Positions 1-8,019 are shown, numbered from the stretch's first letter. The stretch is DNA of 64,000 nt from Chitinophagaceae bacterium (GCA_016713085.1 JADJPV010000002.1:372001-436000), one strand, 5' to 3'. Made by a program: numbers and translations. The notes: a model not told the origin generated them from the letters alone.

Positions 1-295
1 AAACATTCCGTAAGATCACACTGGGAGTAATGGTATCATAATAGCCCTGGCCGAGATAATTCTTATTCAGTTTGTTATTTAAGGAAATTTCTTTGAGCAG
101 TTTCAGTAAATCAGCTTCACTGATGGCATCGGGAACATTGAGTTTGTTTGGGTTGCGGATGGAAGCCGGAACTGTTTTGCTGATCAGTTCTTCCATGTTC
201 TGTACACCAATTGTTTTCAATAGCTGCTGTTCTGTGCCAATGCTGCCGATATGGCGTTTGGCAAATTCATTCTGTTGTGCTTCAAAAAGAGTCAT
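1..295 (-). CDS. gcvP: Glycine dehydrogenase (decarboxylating), N-terminal part, cut by window edge
   Basis: This is the P-protein of the glycine cleavage system, the PLP enzyme that decarboxylates glycine and passes the aminomethyl group to the lipoyl H-protein. Only the first 98 codons are present; the gene runs leftward off the window. The start ATG at 295-293 gives MTLFEAQQNEFAKRHIGSIG. The RHIG motif near residue 15 and the later GQGYYDT and PSVILRNV segments match the conserved N-terminus of GcvP, where E. coli has RHIGP, GMGYT and PPVILRN. The reading frame is open throughout the visible part. No other glycine cleavage gene is in view. Identification is by motif recall. Confidence 0.93.
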   Translation of the reverse strand, partial: MTLFEAQQNEFAKRHIGSIGTEQQLLKTIGVQNMEELISKTVPASIRNPNKLNVPDAISEADLLKLLKEISLNNKLNKNYLGQGYYDTITPSVILRNV

Positions 296-481
296 GTTGT
301 TCAGTTCTTTATTTCTGTCAATTAAAAATCGGATGAGGAATAGGGTAAAGAGCAGATGCATTTTCAAATTCTGCAACTTACTGTTACAATGAGTTGAAAA
401 GACGGGCAAAGTTACGGGCAGAATCAATGCAAATAAACAGCTGTTAGCAGTTGGGGAAAGTCTGTGAAATTGTTTTTTTCT

Positions 482-583
482 TTCAACACAGAGTTTTGGA
501 GGAAAAGAGTAACACGGAGGGCATTTAAATCAGAAAACTTCAAAATTCTGTGTAACTCCTCAACTCAGTATCTCTGTGTTGAA
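482..583. repeat. Intergenic inverted repeat (TTCAACACAGAG arms)
   Basis: A perfect 12-bp inverted repeat, TTCAACACAGAG at 482-493 and CTCTGTGTTGAA at 572-583, encloses about 78 bp that also contains CACGGAG and CTGTGTAACTCC pieces. It lies in the 308-bp gap between gcvP and the next gene, where I see no coding sequence. Degenerate 'ACACAGAG' spacers of this type are common between Bacteroidota genes, and related text recurs near 57,255. Function is unknown; it may be a decayed REP-like element. Confidence 0.5.
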
Positions 584-603
584 CAATTAACGTTCTTTGC
601 AGT

Positions 604-1146
604 ATGGCCGAAGATTTAATGATCAACTGGGAGAAAAAAGCTGCTGAGCACCAGAAACAGTACAGCCAGTTTCTGAAAAGGGCAAATAAAAACAAAGTGC
701 TGCAGCAACTGCCCGATCTGCACGAAGCTGCATTTGAAAAAATTGATTGCCTGCAATGTGCCAATTGCTGCAAGAATTATTCACCAAGGTTTAAAACGCC
801 AGATATCAAACGCATCAGTAAACATTTGCGGATGAAGGAAGGGGAGTTTATTGAAACCTATCTGCGCCTGGATGAAGAGGGCGATTATGTGGTAAGGTCG
901 AAGCCCTGCCCTTTTTTGGGAGCTGATAATTACTGTGGTATTTATGATGCCCGTCCATCCGATTGTGAACGTTTCCCTTATACTGATGAGGATGTAATTC
1001 TGAAACGGCCGCAGCTAACACTGAAGAATTCTACATTTTGTCCCATTACTTATTTTGTACTGGAAAACTTACTGGAACAAAAGATAAATAAAACAAAAAC
1101 CCCGGTTATTATTAACCGGGGTTTTGTTTATAAAAAGGTTGAGTAA
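604..1146 (+). CDS. YkgJ-family cysteine cluster protein
   Basis: A 180-residue cytoplasmic protein of the YkgJ (CxxCxxCC zinc/iron-chelating) family. The cysteine cluster CANCCKNY begins near residue 52 and further conserved cysteines follow in KPCPFLG, DNYCGIYDARPSDCERFPY and a final FCP near residue 148, the family order. No signal peptide or membrane segment is visible. Biochemical function in the family is poorly defined; it probably binds a metal or Fe-S centre. The last codons run through a perfect rho-independent terminator hairpin, so the residues after about 162 (KTPVIINRGF) are encoded by the terminator itself. The start at 604 gives the expected N-terminus; the ATG five codons later is also possible. 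Confidence 0.85.
   Translation: MAEDLMINWEKKAAEHQKQYSQFLKRANKNKVLQQLPDLHEAAFEKIDCLQCANCCKNYSPRFKTPDIKRISKHLRMKEGEFIETYLRLDEEGDYVVRSKPCPFLGADNYCGIYDARPSDCERFPYTDEDVILKRPQLTLKNSTFCPITYFVLENLLEQKINKTKTPVIINRGFVYKKVE
1096..1125. terminator. Bidirectional terminator hairpin inside the 3' end of the YkgJ gene
   Basis: The arms CCCGGTTA (1101-1108) and TAACCGGG (1113-1120) are flanked by AAAAC and GTTTT, giving a 13-bp stem with a 4-nt loop and T-rich tails on both strands. It serves the rightward YkgJ gene and the leftward collagen-like gene ending at 1147. It lies wholly within the YkgJ reading frame. Confidence 0.8.
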
Positions 1147-1827
1147 TTACCTGATGTTTGTTCCTGTTGATGGTATATTAAGCAGGCTAGTTATTTGCTG
1201 ATAGCTCATGCTTTTTATCTGATCAACAGTATATCCAGCTGCTGCTCCACTTACAAAACGACCACCTGCGACGCCACCCGGAATAATGATATACCTGAAG
1301 TTTGCAGTTCCATTAAAATTTGCACCGGCATCTGAATAAAGATATATGTTTCCAAGCGATGACAAACTCCTTAAATAAGCTCCACCGCTAACTGTTGCAG
1401 GAAATTGGAAAGGTAAAATTGAAATAAAACCAGAAGGTAACAGCCAGTATGTTAACACAACACCTGAACTCATAACTGGCGCTGTTATACCCGGAGCAGC
1501 TATGCTCTGTTCGTCGTAGCCACTACCGCTGGCAACTAATACTACATCTTTCCATGATGAATAAATTACATTCGCAGTACCGGCTGGACCTTGAGGGCCG
1601 GTTGCCCCGGTAGCACCAGTTGCCCCGGTAGCTCCGGTAGCTCCGGTAGCACCAGTTGCCCCTGTAGCGCCGGCAGGTCCTGTTGCCCCGGTAGCGCCAG
1701 TAGATCCGGTATTACCTGATAATCCTGTAGCGCCCTGTGGACCAACAGGACCTGGATCTCCTTTACAAGCATTAAATAAGATTGATCCGGTAAGTAAAAC
1801 AACCGGTAAAATCATAAGCCTTTTCAT
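1147..1827 (-). CDS. Collagen-like (GXY-repeat) lipoprotein
   Basis: A 226-residue predicted lipoprotein. The ATG at 1827 is preferred over one 19 codons upstream because it starts a clean signal peptide (MKRLMILPVVLLTGSILFNA) ending in a lipobox with Cys21. Immediately after it come about 20 uninterrupted Gly-X-Y triplets (GDP GPV GPQ GAT ...), mostly GAT, as in bacterial collagen-like proteins, then a roughly 135-residue C-terminal domain I do not recognise. It is probably surface exposed and may form a trimeric rod ending in a globular head. The repeat DNA is a near-perfect 9-bp tandem array and could vary in copy number. It is convergent with the YkgJ gene and shares its terminator. Confidence 0.8.
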   Translation of the reverse strand: MKRLMILPVVLLTGSILFNACKGDPGPVGPQGATGLSGNTGSTGATGATGPAGATGATGATGATGATGATGATGATGPQGPAGTANVIYSSWKDVVLVASGSGYDEQSIAAPGITAPVMSSGVVLTYWLLPSGFISILPFQFPATVSGGAYLRSLSSLGNIYLYSDAGANFNGTANFRYIIIPGGVAGGRFVSGAAAGYTVDQIKSMSYQQITSLLNIPSTGTNIR

Positions 1828-2121
1828 GTTTCTGTTTTTTGGTTTAATAATAAAATATGAATATTGAGAGAGTTTATAAGACAAGTTGAGGAAATGAGTG
1901 TACGTAATTTTTAATGAAAGTAATTATCATTCCTTAGGTGTACAAGTAAAGGGAAGAAAAAATTTGCCGGTCATACCAAAGCAGTACTTCAGTTAACAGA
2001 TTCATGCCTCTTTTAGAGAATGGAGTTTGTTTTTGGATCAGTCTTCATAGGGACATTTAAAAAAATAATCAGGTAATCGAATTAATTTCTACTTTCATCA
2101 GATAAATATAAAATCAGAAGT

Positions 2122-2834
2122 ATGAAAAAGTTGTTGTTCGCTTTTACTCTTTTCTTTGCATGTACGGCTTACGGACAGTTTACAAAAGGAACCCGTACAG
2201 TTGGTTTTAATGTGTCCAGTATTGGATTTTCTTCTTTAAGTTCATCATATGCGCCTACTAATGGCGGACCTACGGGCAGATCCGGTAACGATAATCTTAC
2301 TTTCTCTTTGAATCCTACAATGGGATGGTTTATTAATGAAAAGGTTTTAGTTGGGGGAAGTATTAATATCAACCTGAGCAACGGAAAGTATACTGAAGGC
2401 AATTATCTTACAAACAAGACAAATACATTTACTTCAGGAGTTGGTGGTTTTGGAAGATATTATTTTGGGACTTCAGGATTTATGCCATACGGCAAATATC
2501 GCTTGCAGGAGCTTTTGGATCAGGAACAGAAAAACTGACCGCAAACTATCAAAGCTATACTACAAAAGGTGATGGAAAGAAAAATGGCATTTTTAATTTT
2601 AATTCAGGTGTGGGCTTGGGATTAACAAAAATGATTAATAAGAATATCGGTCTGGATATTGGAGTTGGCTACTCTTTTGTTCTTACATCATACAAGTATA
2701 CATATGAAGAAAACAGGCAGTATACAAATAATTCAAGTGAGCTGATAAAAACAAATTATAAATACAGTGGCACTAATCATGGAGGTACTCTTTCATTAGG
2801 CTTCCTAATCTTTCTTGATCCAAAAAATAAGTAA
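2122..2834 (+). CDS. Outer-membrane beta-barrel protein (frameshifted)
   Basis: The first frame encodes a signal peptide (MKKLLFAFTLFFACTAYG) and barrel-like strands (GTRTVGFNV, FSLNPTMGWFINEKVLVGGS, YYFGTSGFMPYGKY). It ends early at 2538. A second frame carries on with AGAFGSGTEKLTANY, GVGLGLTKMINKNIGLDIGV and a C-terminal GTLSLGFLIFLD strand. Adding one T to the TT at 2503-2504 joins the two as PYGKYRFAGAFGSG, a 237-residue single barrel with alternating aromatic strands. It resembles the PorT/OMP_b-brl class but I cannot name a family. A 1-base undercall is more likely than true inactivation, given the pattern across the window. The lipoprotein gene follows 11 bp downstream. Confidence 0.7.
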
Positions 2835-2845
2835 AACGGTTTTAT

Positions 2846-3280
2846 ATGAAAAGTAATATTAAATACCTGCTGTTTATTGCAGTACTGATTGGATTCAGTT
2901 CCTGTAACAAAGGTTTTTTCTTTGACGGGAAAAAAATTAAAGCGGTGCTGATTACCGACCTTGGAGAGATGTATTCAACTTACAATTTCAGCAGCTCTGA
3001 AAAAGAAGAACTGGGTCGCCAGCTGAATAATAAGGCACTGATCGATGAAATAACCCGCTATTCAAAAGAGAATACCTGGCCCGATGCGATCAATACTTTA
3101 GATGAGCGTTTGAACAGCCGTTCAACAATGATGAAATACCATTTTTATAAGGTGGCTACTTTAGGCAACAAAACAATTGTATCAATTCCAAAAGATAAGA
3201 ATGGACATATGCCCGCAGGTTTCCGGCCTAACGGACCGATGTACATGATTTTTGCCAGCTCAGTGGTGGCAGGTAAATAA
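2846..3280 (+). CDS. Hypothetical lipoprotein
   Basis: A 144-residue protein with a lipoprotein signal (hydrophobic segment then GFSSC, Cys20). The mature part is mixed alpha/beta with no motif I recognise; it contains LITDLGEMYSTYNFSSSEKE and a C-terminal HMPAGFRPNGPMYMIFAS. It starts 11 bp after the barrel gene and the pair is followed by a strong terminator, so the two probably form an operon and the lipoprotein may accompany the barrel at the outer membrane. Confidence 0.7.
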   Translation: MKSNIKYLLFIAVLIGFSSCNKGFFFDGKKIKAVLITDLGEMYSTYNFSSSEKEELGRQLNNKALIDEITRYSKENTWPDAINTLDERLNSRSTMMKYHFYKVATLGNKTIVSIPKDKNGHMPAGFRPNGPMYMIFASSVVAGK

Positions 3281-3299
3281 GAAAAGAAGATTGTAATAA

Positions 3300-3329
3300 A
3301 AAAGAGGCTCAGAAATGAGCCTCTTTTTT
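3300..3329 (+). terminator. Rho-independent terminator after the barrel/lipoprotein operon
   Basis: The stem AAAAGAGGCTCA / TGAGCCTCTTTT with a GAAA tetraloop (3312-3315) is followed by a T run. It lies 20 bp after the stop of the lipoprotein gene. Confidence 0.85.
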
Positions 3330-3356
3330 ATTATCCTGAAGTATGACTTTGTAATA

Positions 3357-3422
3357 TTAAACTCCGCCTGGAAAGACGGAGTATGGCTAATCAGTTACCA
3401 TTAACCATTAAACCTTATCATC
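3357..3422 (-). ncRNA. Candidate small RNA or attenuator unit, copy 1
   Basis: Read on the minus strand, the conserved 37-mer is followed by a hairpin (ACTCCG...CGGAGT) and then a T-rich stretch (TTTAATATT), the layout of a short transcript ending in an intrinsic terminator. The 37-mer contains three overlapping mini-ORFs, the longest reading MIRFNG then stop, so a leader peptide is possible. Nothing is encoded immediately downstream on this strand, which favours a free small RNA over an attenuator. I cannot match it to a known RNA family. Confidence 0.3.
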
Positions 3423-3584
3423 ATACTTAAGACTGGAATCGGTTTTGGATAGTTGCATATCGGGGGGGTAAATCAACTAAAAAGCCCCTTTTCAAGGAAA
3501 AATAAATTGTTCGGGTATAAAAAACCTCTTCCGGTAAAGGAAGAGGTGCTAATCAGTTACCATTAACCATTAAACCTTATCATC
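3386..3584. repeat. Two 37-bp direct repeats, each beside a hairpin
   Basis: An identical 37-bp sequence occurs at 3386-3422 and 3548-3584; both begin GCTAATCAG and end CTTATCATC on the + strand. Outside the repeats the two neighbourhoods differ, but each copy has a GC-rich hairpin at its left edge: ACTCCG/CGGAGT at 3361-3382 and ACCTCTTCC/GGAAGAGGT at 3524-3547. The copies account for most of the 355-bp gap between 3281 and 3635, which otherwise holds only the terminator above. Confidence 0.75.
3516..3584 (-). ncRNA. Candidate small RNA or attenuator unit, copy 2
   Basis: This is the second copy of the unit. On the minus strand the identical 37-mer is followed by a perfect 9-bp stem (ACCTCTTCC/GGAAGAGGT, 6-nt loop) and a T6 run, a good intrinsic terminator. 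The hairpin sequence differs completely from that of copy 1 while the 37-mer is unchanged, so the 37-mer is the conserved functional part. It lies 52 bp downstream of the thioredoxin-fold gene on the same strand. Confidence 0.35.
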
Positions 3585-3635
3585 GCTGGCAAAATAAATT
3601 ATTTTTCGCAAATAACAGATGATGGGGAAATATTA

Positions 3636-4172
3636 TTATCTCCAGCTTGGTCTGAATTTTTTAGCATAAGTATCAAAAGATACTTTACCGTAATTGTTCT
3701 CACCAAAATATTTGGTAATCATTTCCATTTCTTTCACTTCCAGCATGCCAGCTATTGCCTGGGGCTGATTATCGTCAGTTGTTGGTATAATAACGGTTGT
3801 TGGATAAGCCAGTTCGCCTTTTGTAAAAGCCAATGCTATTTCATGTGTTTTATAGGAGGGGTTAAAGCGATAGGTCTTCCCCTTCCATACAATCTCTGCT
3901 TTACTCTCTGCATTTAGCTTCACCACATAATATTTTTCATTGAGGTATTTAATTAATTGCTGATTGGTATAGGTTTTTTTATCCATCACTTTGCACCAGC
4001 CGCACCAATCAGTATACAAGTCAACCAAAATAGGTCTTGACTCTGATTTCAGTTTTTCTTCAGCTTCCTGGAGTGTGATCCAGTTTAATTTTTCTTTTGG
4101 GGTATTGTGCTGGAAAGAGGAAAGACCAACCAGAAGAAACAGGATAACGGATAAAAAGGTAACCTTTTGCAT
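3636..4172 (-). CDS. Secreted thioredoxin-fold protein (CGWC)
   Basis: A 178-residue protein with an N-terminal signal peptide (MQKVTFLSVILFLLVGLSS). A thioredoxin-like domain follows, with VDLYTDWCGWCKVMDKKTY near residues 50-68; CGWC is the redox motif. A cis-Pro context (AYPTTVII) lies near residue 122. The type resembles the DUF255/thioredoxin_7 proteins of Bacteroidota, which act in the periplasm as disulfide reductants or isomerases. It is divergent from ubiX, 39 bp away, with -7-like boxes in both directions. The substrate is unknown. Confidence 0.82.
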   Translation of the reverse strand: MQKVTFLSVILFLLVGLSSFQHNTPKEKLNWITLQEAEEKLKSESRPILVDLYTDWCGWCKVMDKKTYTNQQLIKYLNEKYYVVKLNAESKAEIVWKGKTYRFNPSYKTHEIALAFTKGELAYPTTVIIPTTDDNQPQAIAGMLEVKEMEMITKYFGENNYGKVSFDTYAKKFRPSWR

Positions 4173-4174
4173 AG

Positions 4175-4199
4175 TATTTTTGTTACTTGTACAAATTTA
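4175..4199. promoter_or_regulatory. Divergent -7 boxes between thioredoxin-fold gene and ubiX
   Basis: TATTTTTG at 4175-4182 reads rightward toward the ubiX GTG at 4212. TAAATTTG reads leftward at 4199-4192, 20 bp before the thioredoxin-fold ATG. Both match the Bacteroidota -7 consensus TAnnTTTG. I see no convincing -33 TTTG at the right spacing for either, so this is a modest call. Confidence 0.4.
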
Positions 4200-4211
4200 A
4201 AACGTTTTACC

Positions 4212-4769
4212 GTGCATAAAATTGTGGTTTCTATTACCGGCGCCAGTGGCTCTATCTACGCAAAACTGCTGCTGGAAAAGCTTTCAGCGGTAAAACAGCA
4301 ATGGACCGATGTTGCAGTGATTATGACAGAGAATGCCAAAGAGGTATGGAAAACCGAACTGGGGGATGATGGCTATCAGCAAATTCCTTTCAAAATTTAT
4401 TCAACAACCGATTTTTCTGCAGTTTTTGCATCGGGGTCCGGTCAATACAACACCATGATCATTATTCCCTGTTCAATGGGAACATTGGGACGGATTGCAA
4501 CTGGTATTTCAAATGACCTGATTACAAGAGCCGCAGATGTGATTTTAAAAGAACGAAGAAAGCTGATATGTGTGGTGAGAGATACTCCCTACAATCTTAT
4601 TCATATCCGTAACATGGAAACGGTAACTCTGGCAGGAGGAATTATTTGTCCGGCTACTCCATCCTTTTACAGTAAACCAACAACTATCGAAGAACTTTCA
4701 TCAACTGTTGTTGACCGTGTATTGGATCTGGCAGGTATTGATGTAAAGACGTATCGCTGGGGCGTATAG
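4212..4769 (+). CDS. ubiX: Flavin prenyltransferase UbiX
   Basis: UbiX attaches a dimethylallyl group to FMN to make prenylated FMN, the cofactor of UbiD-type decarboxylases. The 185-residue frame has the Rossmann-like start KIVVSITGASGSIYAKLLLE, a central PCSMGTLGRIATGISNDLI, the RRKLICVVRDTPYNLIHIRN segment and a C-terminal PATPSFYSKPTTIEEL, all typical. I chose the GTG at 4212. An ATG at 4167 would add 15 non-conserved residues and overlap the divergent gene, while the conserved domain begins two residues after the GTG. No ubiD is in view. The gene is convergent with the next one, with 1 bp between stops. Confidence 0.92.
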   Translation: MHKIVVSITGASGSIYAKLLLEKLSAVKQQWTDVAVIMTENAKEVWKTELGDDGYQQIPFKIYSTTDFSAVFASGSGQYNTMIIIPCSMGTLGRIATGISNDLITRAADVILKERRKLICVVRDTPYNLIHIRNMETVTLAGGIICPATPSFYSKPTTIEELSSTVVDRVLDLAGIDVKTYRWGV

Positions 4770-4770
4770 C

Positions 4771-4962
4771 TTACCAGGAGGAACCTGATCCGCTTCCTCC
4801 AAAACTGCCACCACCGTCGCTATTGGAACTGCTGTCAGCATCTGAACCCGGATCAGAGGAATTGTTTTTACCTTCTTTCCTGTAACGGGATTGTTTCCTG
4901 TTTTTTCCAAAACTGAAAATTAAAATGGTAAAAACAATTGCTGCTGTTAGAGCGAACCACAT
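4771..4962 (-). CDS. Small membrane protein with Gly/Ser-rich tail
   Basis: A 63-residue predicted protein: one N-terminal transmembrane helix (MWFALTAAIVFTILIFSFG), a basic stretch (KNRKQSRYRKEGK), and a Ser/Asp/Gly-rich tail ending GGGSFGGSGSGSSW. Tails of this kind occur in TPM-domain and other small envelope proteins, but no functional family can be assigned. It begins 5 bp after the stop of the leftward MBL hydrolase gene, so the two are probably co-transcribed. Confidence 0.6.
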   Translation of the reverse strand: MWFALTAAIVFTILIFSFGKNRKQSRYRKEGKNNSSDPGSDADSSSNSDGGGSFGGSGSGSSW

Positions 4963-4967
4963 ATCAG

Positions 4968-5864
4968 TTATTTTAAAGTCAGTTCATCATATGCAGCCGT
5001 TAATGGTCTTTGCAACCCATCACCTTTCCATTGTGTTTCAAATGGAAGAACCGTTGTTTTAATAAACTCTTCTTTAGTTTTTCCTGCTTTGATTTCTTTT
5101 TCGGTAAACTCCAACATGCCACCAATATAATCGCCGAATGCCTTCAGATCATCTGTTGTTCCGGTAATATCATACCCTTCGCCAGAATGGCCATATACGA
5201 ATTGTGTTTTTTTGCTGAACTTCTTTTGTGCGGTTTCCAGCACATTCATCCAGCTTTTCATATTGGCGCCTGAACTGCGGTCAACAAATGGATGACGACG
5301 GTTGAACAGCAGATCGCCCATATGTACAATGTTAGCATGTTCAAAATGAATGAAGGCATCACCATTGGTATGTCCTGCACCAAAATAATGAAGGGTGATT
5401 TTTTCTTTGCCTATTTTCTGACTCCAGGTAGTACCAAAGGTTTGATCGGGATAAAGCTGTTTATCTTCTGTCTTTGCATTTTTTGCAGAACGTTCCTGGT
5501 TGATCTTTGAGTTTTCATGTGCCAACACATGTTCAACCATTCCTTTGTAGGCAATATTGCCGCTGCTGTGATCGCCATGATGGTGTGTATTGATGAGCAG
5601 TTTAAACGGTTGTTCTGTTTTCTTTTTCAACTCTTCAATTAAATGATTGCTCTGGTCAGGGAACTGTGAATCAACAACTACAATTCCTTCTTTACTCAGG
5701 TAAAACAGGATGGTTCCGCCACGTTCTGTAAAGATGCCGATATCATCAGTAAGCATTTTTATTTTCCAGGCTGGTTGCTGAAAGAATTCGGCAAGTACTG
5801 TTTTGTGAAATGCCAATGCACCCATTGTAAGTGCAGTTGATTGTAGAAATGATTTACGGTTCAT
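4968..5864 (-). CDS. MBL-fold metallo-hydrolase, exported
   Basis: A 298-residue metallo-beta-lactamase-fold hydrolase. The ATG at 5864 gives an N-terminus with a twin-arginine-like or Sec signal (MNRKSFLQSTALTMGALAF). The metal-binding signature THHHGDHSSGN lies near residue 98, with later ligands in GAGHTNGDAF and YGHSGEGYD. It resembles the periplasmic 'quinoprotein relay'/SoxH-like or lactonase-type MBL proteins, whose substrate cannot be told from sequence. The upstream ATG at 5912 would add 16 residues and hide the signal sequence. The small membrane protein gene follows. Confidence 0.85.
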   Translation of the reverse strand: MNRKSFLQSTALTMGALAFHKTVLAEFFQQPAWKIKMLTDDIGIFTERGGTILFYLSKEGIVVVDSQFPDQSNHLIEELKKKTEQPFKLLINTHHHGDHSSGNIAYKGMVEHVLAHENSKINQERSAKNAKTEDKQLYPDQTFGTTWSQKIGKEKITLHYFGAGHTNGDAFIHFEHANIVHMGDLLFNRRHPFVDRSSGANMKSWMNVLETAQKKFSKKTQFVYGHSGEGYDITGTTDDLKAFGDYIGGMLEFTEKEIKAGKTKEEFIKTTVLPFETQWKGDGLQRPLTAAYDELTLK

Positions 5865-5987
5865 ATAAAAACAATTATGTATAAAAGAATGTCTGAATGA
5901 AATACAATACAAGTTGAGAAAAGTTTTGTTTAAATCAAATTAAAAGACACTGAAAGACAGGACGATCAAAAGAACTTAACCCTTGTA

Positions 5988-7232
5988 CTATTCGTATTCC
6001 AGTTTTTTTAATTTGGGTGCTTTGAACCAGGTTGCAATAACAACAGCAATCGTCATACAGCCGCCAAACACAACAGAAGGGACAACACCCATGAGTTTTG
6101 CAGCGATACCACTTTCAAACTGCCCCAGTTCATTACTGGAGTTGATGAACATGCTGTTTACACTCAGCACCCTTCCCCGCAATTCATCAGGTGTTTTTAG
6201 CTGCAGGATTGTACCACGCACAACAATACTGATGCCATCGAGCACTCCACCCATGAACAGAGCTGCAAATGACAGCCAGAATAATTCCGATAAACCAAAA
6301 ACAATAATGGTCATTCCAAAACCTGCCACTGAAAATAATAAAATTTTGCCCTGTTGTTTTTTGAGGGGGAACACTGTGAGTAGAATAACAATGATGATGG
6401 CGCCAAAATCGGCAGCTGCATTAAGCCAGCCAAAACCAATTGGTCCCACTTTTAAAATATCTTTTGCAAACACAGGAACCATGGCCACCGCTCCTCCAAA
6501 TAAAACTGCAAAGAGATCAAGAACCAGTGCACCCAGCACTTCTTTTGTTTTATAAACAAAGCGCAGACCTTCTTTTACACTTTCCCATGTTTTCTTTTCT
6601 GCCTGCGGTGGTGCAGGCTTATGATCAATAGTGTTGAAAATAAGCAGAGCCATTGCAATCATTAATATAATTGCCGTTAGTGTTCCGGTTATGCCGAACC
6701 CGGCAATTAAAAAACCGGCAAGTGAATGACCGGTAACGGATGCTGTTAACCATGTGCCCTGGCTCCAGGTAACGGCATTGGCTAAGTGTGATCTTGGAAC
6801 CAGTTGCGAAATGATGGCACCAAATGATGGTCCGCTGAAAGCACGGATGATACCAGTTATAAAGATGACAAGATATACAAGGTAGATGACTGTTGATTTC
6901 CCAAACTGATGCGTAAAGAAAGCGGTAGAAATAAATAAGAGTAAAGAAACACAGATGCCATAAGAAAGTACAGCACGGATGATCATGTTTCTCCGGTCGC
7001 TGCGGTCAACAATATGACCGGCATACAAAGCCATCGATACAGCAGGAATTACTTCCGATAAACCGATTAAACCCAGTGCAAGCGGATCGTTGGTGAGTTC
7101 ATACATCCACCAGCCCACCAGTGTTCCCATCATTCGTAAGCCCATGATGAATAAGAATCTTGCAATGGCAAAATTTCTGAATTCGGTTATGCGAATGGAA
7201 ATAAAAGGATCGTTTGCAGATTGATTGGTCAC
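5988..7232 (-). CDS. MFS transporter, MFS_3/EntS-like
   Basis: A 414-residue, roughly 12-helix major facilitator. The N-terminal half contains FAIARFLFIMGLRMMGTLVGWWMYELT and the loop 2-3 motif GHIVDRSDRRNM, and the C-terminal half has a related LRGRVLSVNSMF loop. The layout (RFLF start, FGGAVAMVPVFA, ELRGRV) matches the EntS/MFS_3 group, which exports siderophores or drugs and acts as a proton antiporter in the inner membrane. There is no siderophore synthesis gene nearby, so the substrate is open. It stands alone on the minus strand. Confidence 0.85.
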   Translation of the reverse strand: MTNQSANDPFISIRITEFRNFAIARFLFIMGLRMMGTLVGWWMYELTNDPLALGLIGLSEVIPAVSMALYAGHIVDRSDRRNMIIRAVLSYGICVSLLLFISTAFFTHQFGKSTVIYLVYLVIFITGIIRAFSGPSFGAIISQLVPRSHLANAVTWSQGTWLTASVTGHSLAGFLIAGFGITGTLTAIILMIAMALLIFNTIDHKPAPPQAEKKTWESVKEGLRFVYKTKEVLGALVLDLFAVLFGGAVAMVPVFAKDILKVGPIGFGWLNAAADFGAIIIVILLTVFPLKKQQGKILLFSVAGFGMTIIVFGLSELFWLSFAALFMGGVLDGISIVVRGTILQLKTPDELRGRVLSVNSMFINSSNELGQFESGIAAKLMGVVPSVVFGGCMTIAVVIATWFKAPKLKKLEYE

Positions 7233-7317
7233 TCAGCAAATCTAAGAACTATCTGCTGAAGAGAGAAGTAAGAAGCAGCACGCTATTGGCTAATGACTAA
7301 AAACTATCGGCTTTCTT

Positions 7318-7950
7318 CTACGGTAGTGTGAGGTAAAACTGACCATCTTCATAGTCTTTCTCCAATGCATCAATAATTGTTTGCAGATGTTTTTCGTTCC
7401 CCAGAAAATCTGCATTGCTGGTATCAACAAACAAGGTTTTTACATTGTGCTGTTTAATGTATTGTGTATATGTTTCCTGGATGCTGAACAGATAATCGTC
7501 ACTGATTTGCTGCTCATAACTGCGGTTTCTTTTTTTAATATTCTGCTGCAACTTATTAACAGGTGCATGCAGATAAATCAGCAGATCAGGTTGTACCAGT
7601 TGATTATGGATAATATCAAACAAACTTTGGTACAGGCGAAATTCATCTGTGGGCAAATTTACTTTGGCAAAGAGCAAACACTTGGTAAATAAATAATCAG
7701 AAATAGTTATTGAGTTGAAAAGATCCTGCGTATGTAACAGATCTTTCAGTTGTTTATAACGCTCTGCCATGAAAAATAATTCCAGCGGAAAAGCAAACTG
7801 CTTTGGGTTTTCATAAAACTTGGGCAGAAAAGGATTGTCGGCAAAAGCTTCCAGTATCAACCGGGCATTGTAATGTTTACTGAGTAAATGTGACAGGGTA
7901 GTTTTACCGGCACCGATATTCCCTTCTATGGTGATGAAGTGATGATTCAT
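7318..7950 (-). CDS. Deoxynucleoside kinase
   Basis: A 210-residue cytoplasmic kinase of the dNK/dGK/dAK family, which phosphorylates deoxynucleosides for salvage. The P-loop EGNIGAGKTTL is at residues 8-18. ILEAFADNPFLPKFYENP matches the substrate-site segment, where the family often has E-x-x-x-D-N-P-(F/L)-L. The helix FFMAERYKQL and the lid-like KKRNRSYEQQISDDYL are also present. Substrate preference (dA versus dG) cannot be read. It lies just left of folK on the same strand, 69 bp away, possibly as one small operon of nucleotide and folate genes. Confidence 0.88.
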   Translation of the reverse strand: MNHHFITIEGNIGAGKTTLSHLLSKHYNARLILEAFADNPFLPKFYENPKQFAFPLELFFMAERYKQLKDLLHTQDLFNSITISDYLFTKCLLFAKVNLPTDEFRLYQSLFDIIHNQLVQPDLLIYLHAPVNKLQQNIKKRNRSYEQQISDDYLFSIQETYTQYIKQHNVKTLFVDTSNADFLGNEKHLQTIIDALEKDYEDGQFYLTLP

Positions 7951-8019
7951 TCGGTCGGCAAATTAAGCCTTGCTGCGAAATACAAAAATGAAGTTGTACA
8001 GTTTGTGGAAAAATAGCTG

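Noticed and set aside
72..392. Open frame of 106 codons on the + strand at the left edge
   Set aside because: It is antisense to the clearly conserved gcvP N-terminus, so it is a shadow.
1566..1802. Leu/Pro-rich 78-codon frame inside the collagen-like gene
   Set aside because: It is the alternate-frame reading of the GXY repeat array and has no start context of its own.
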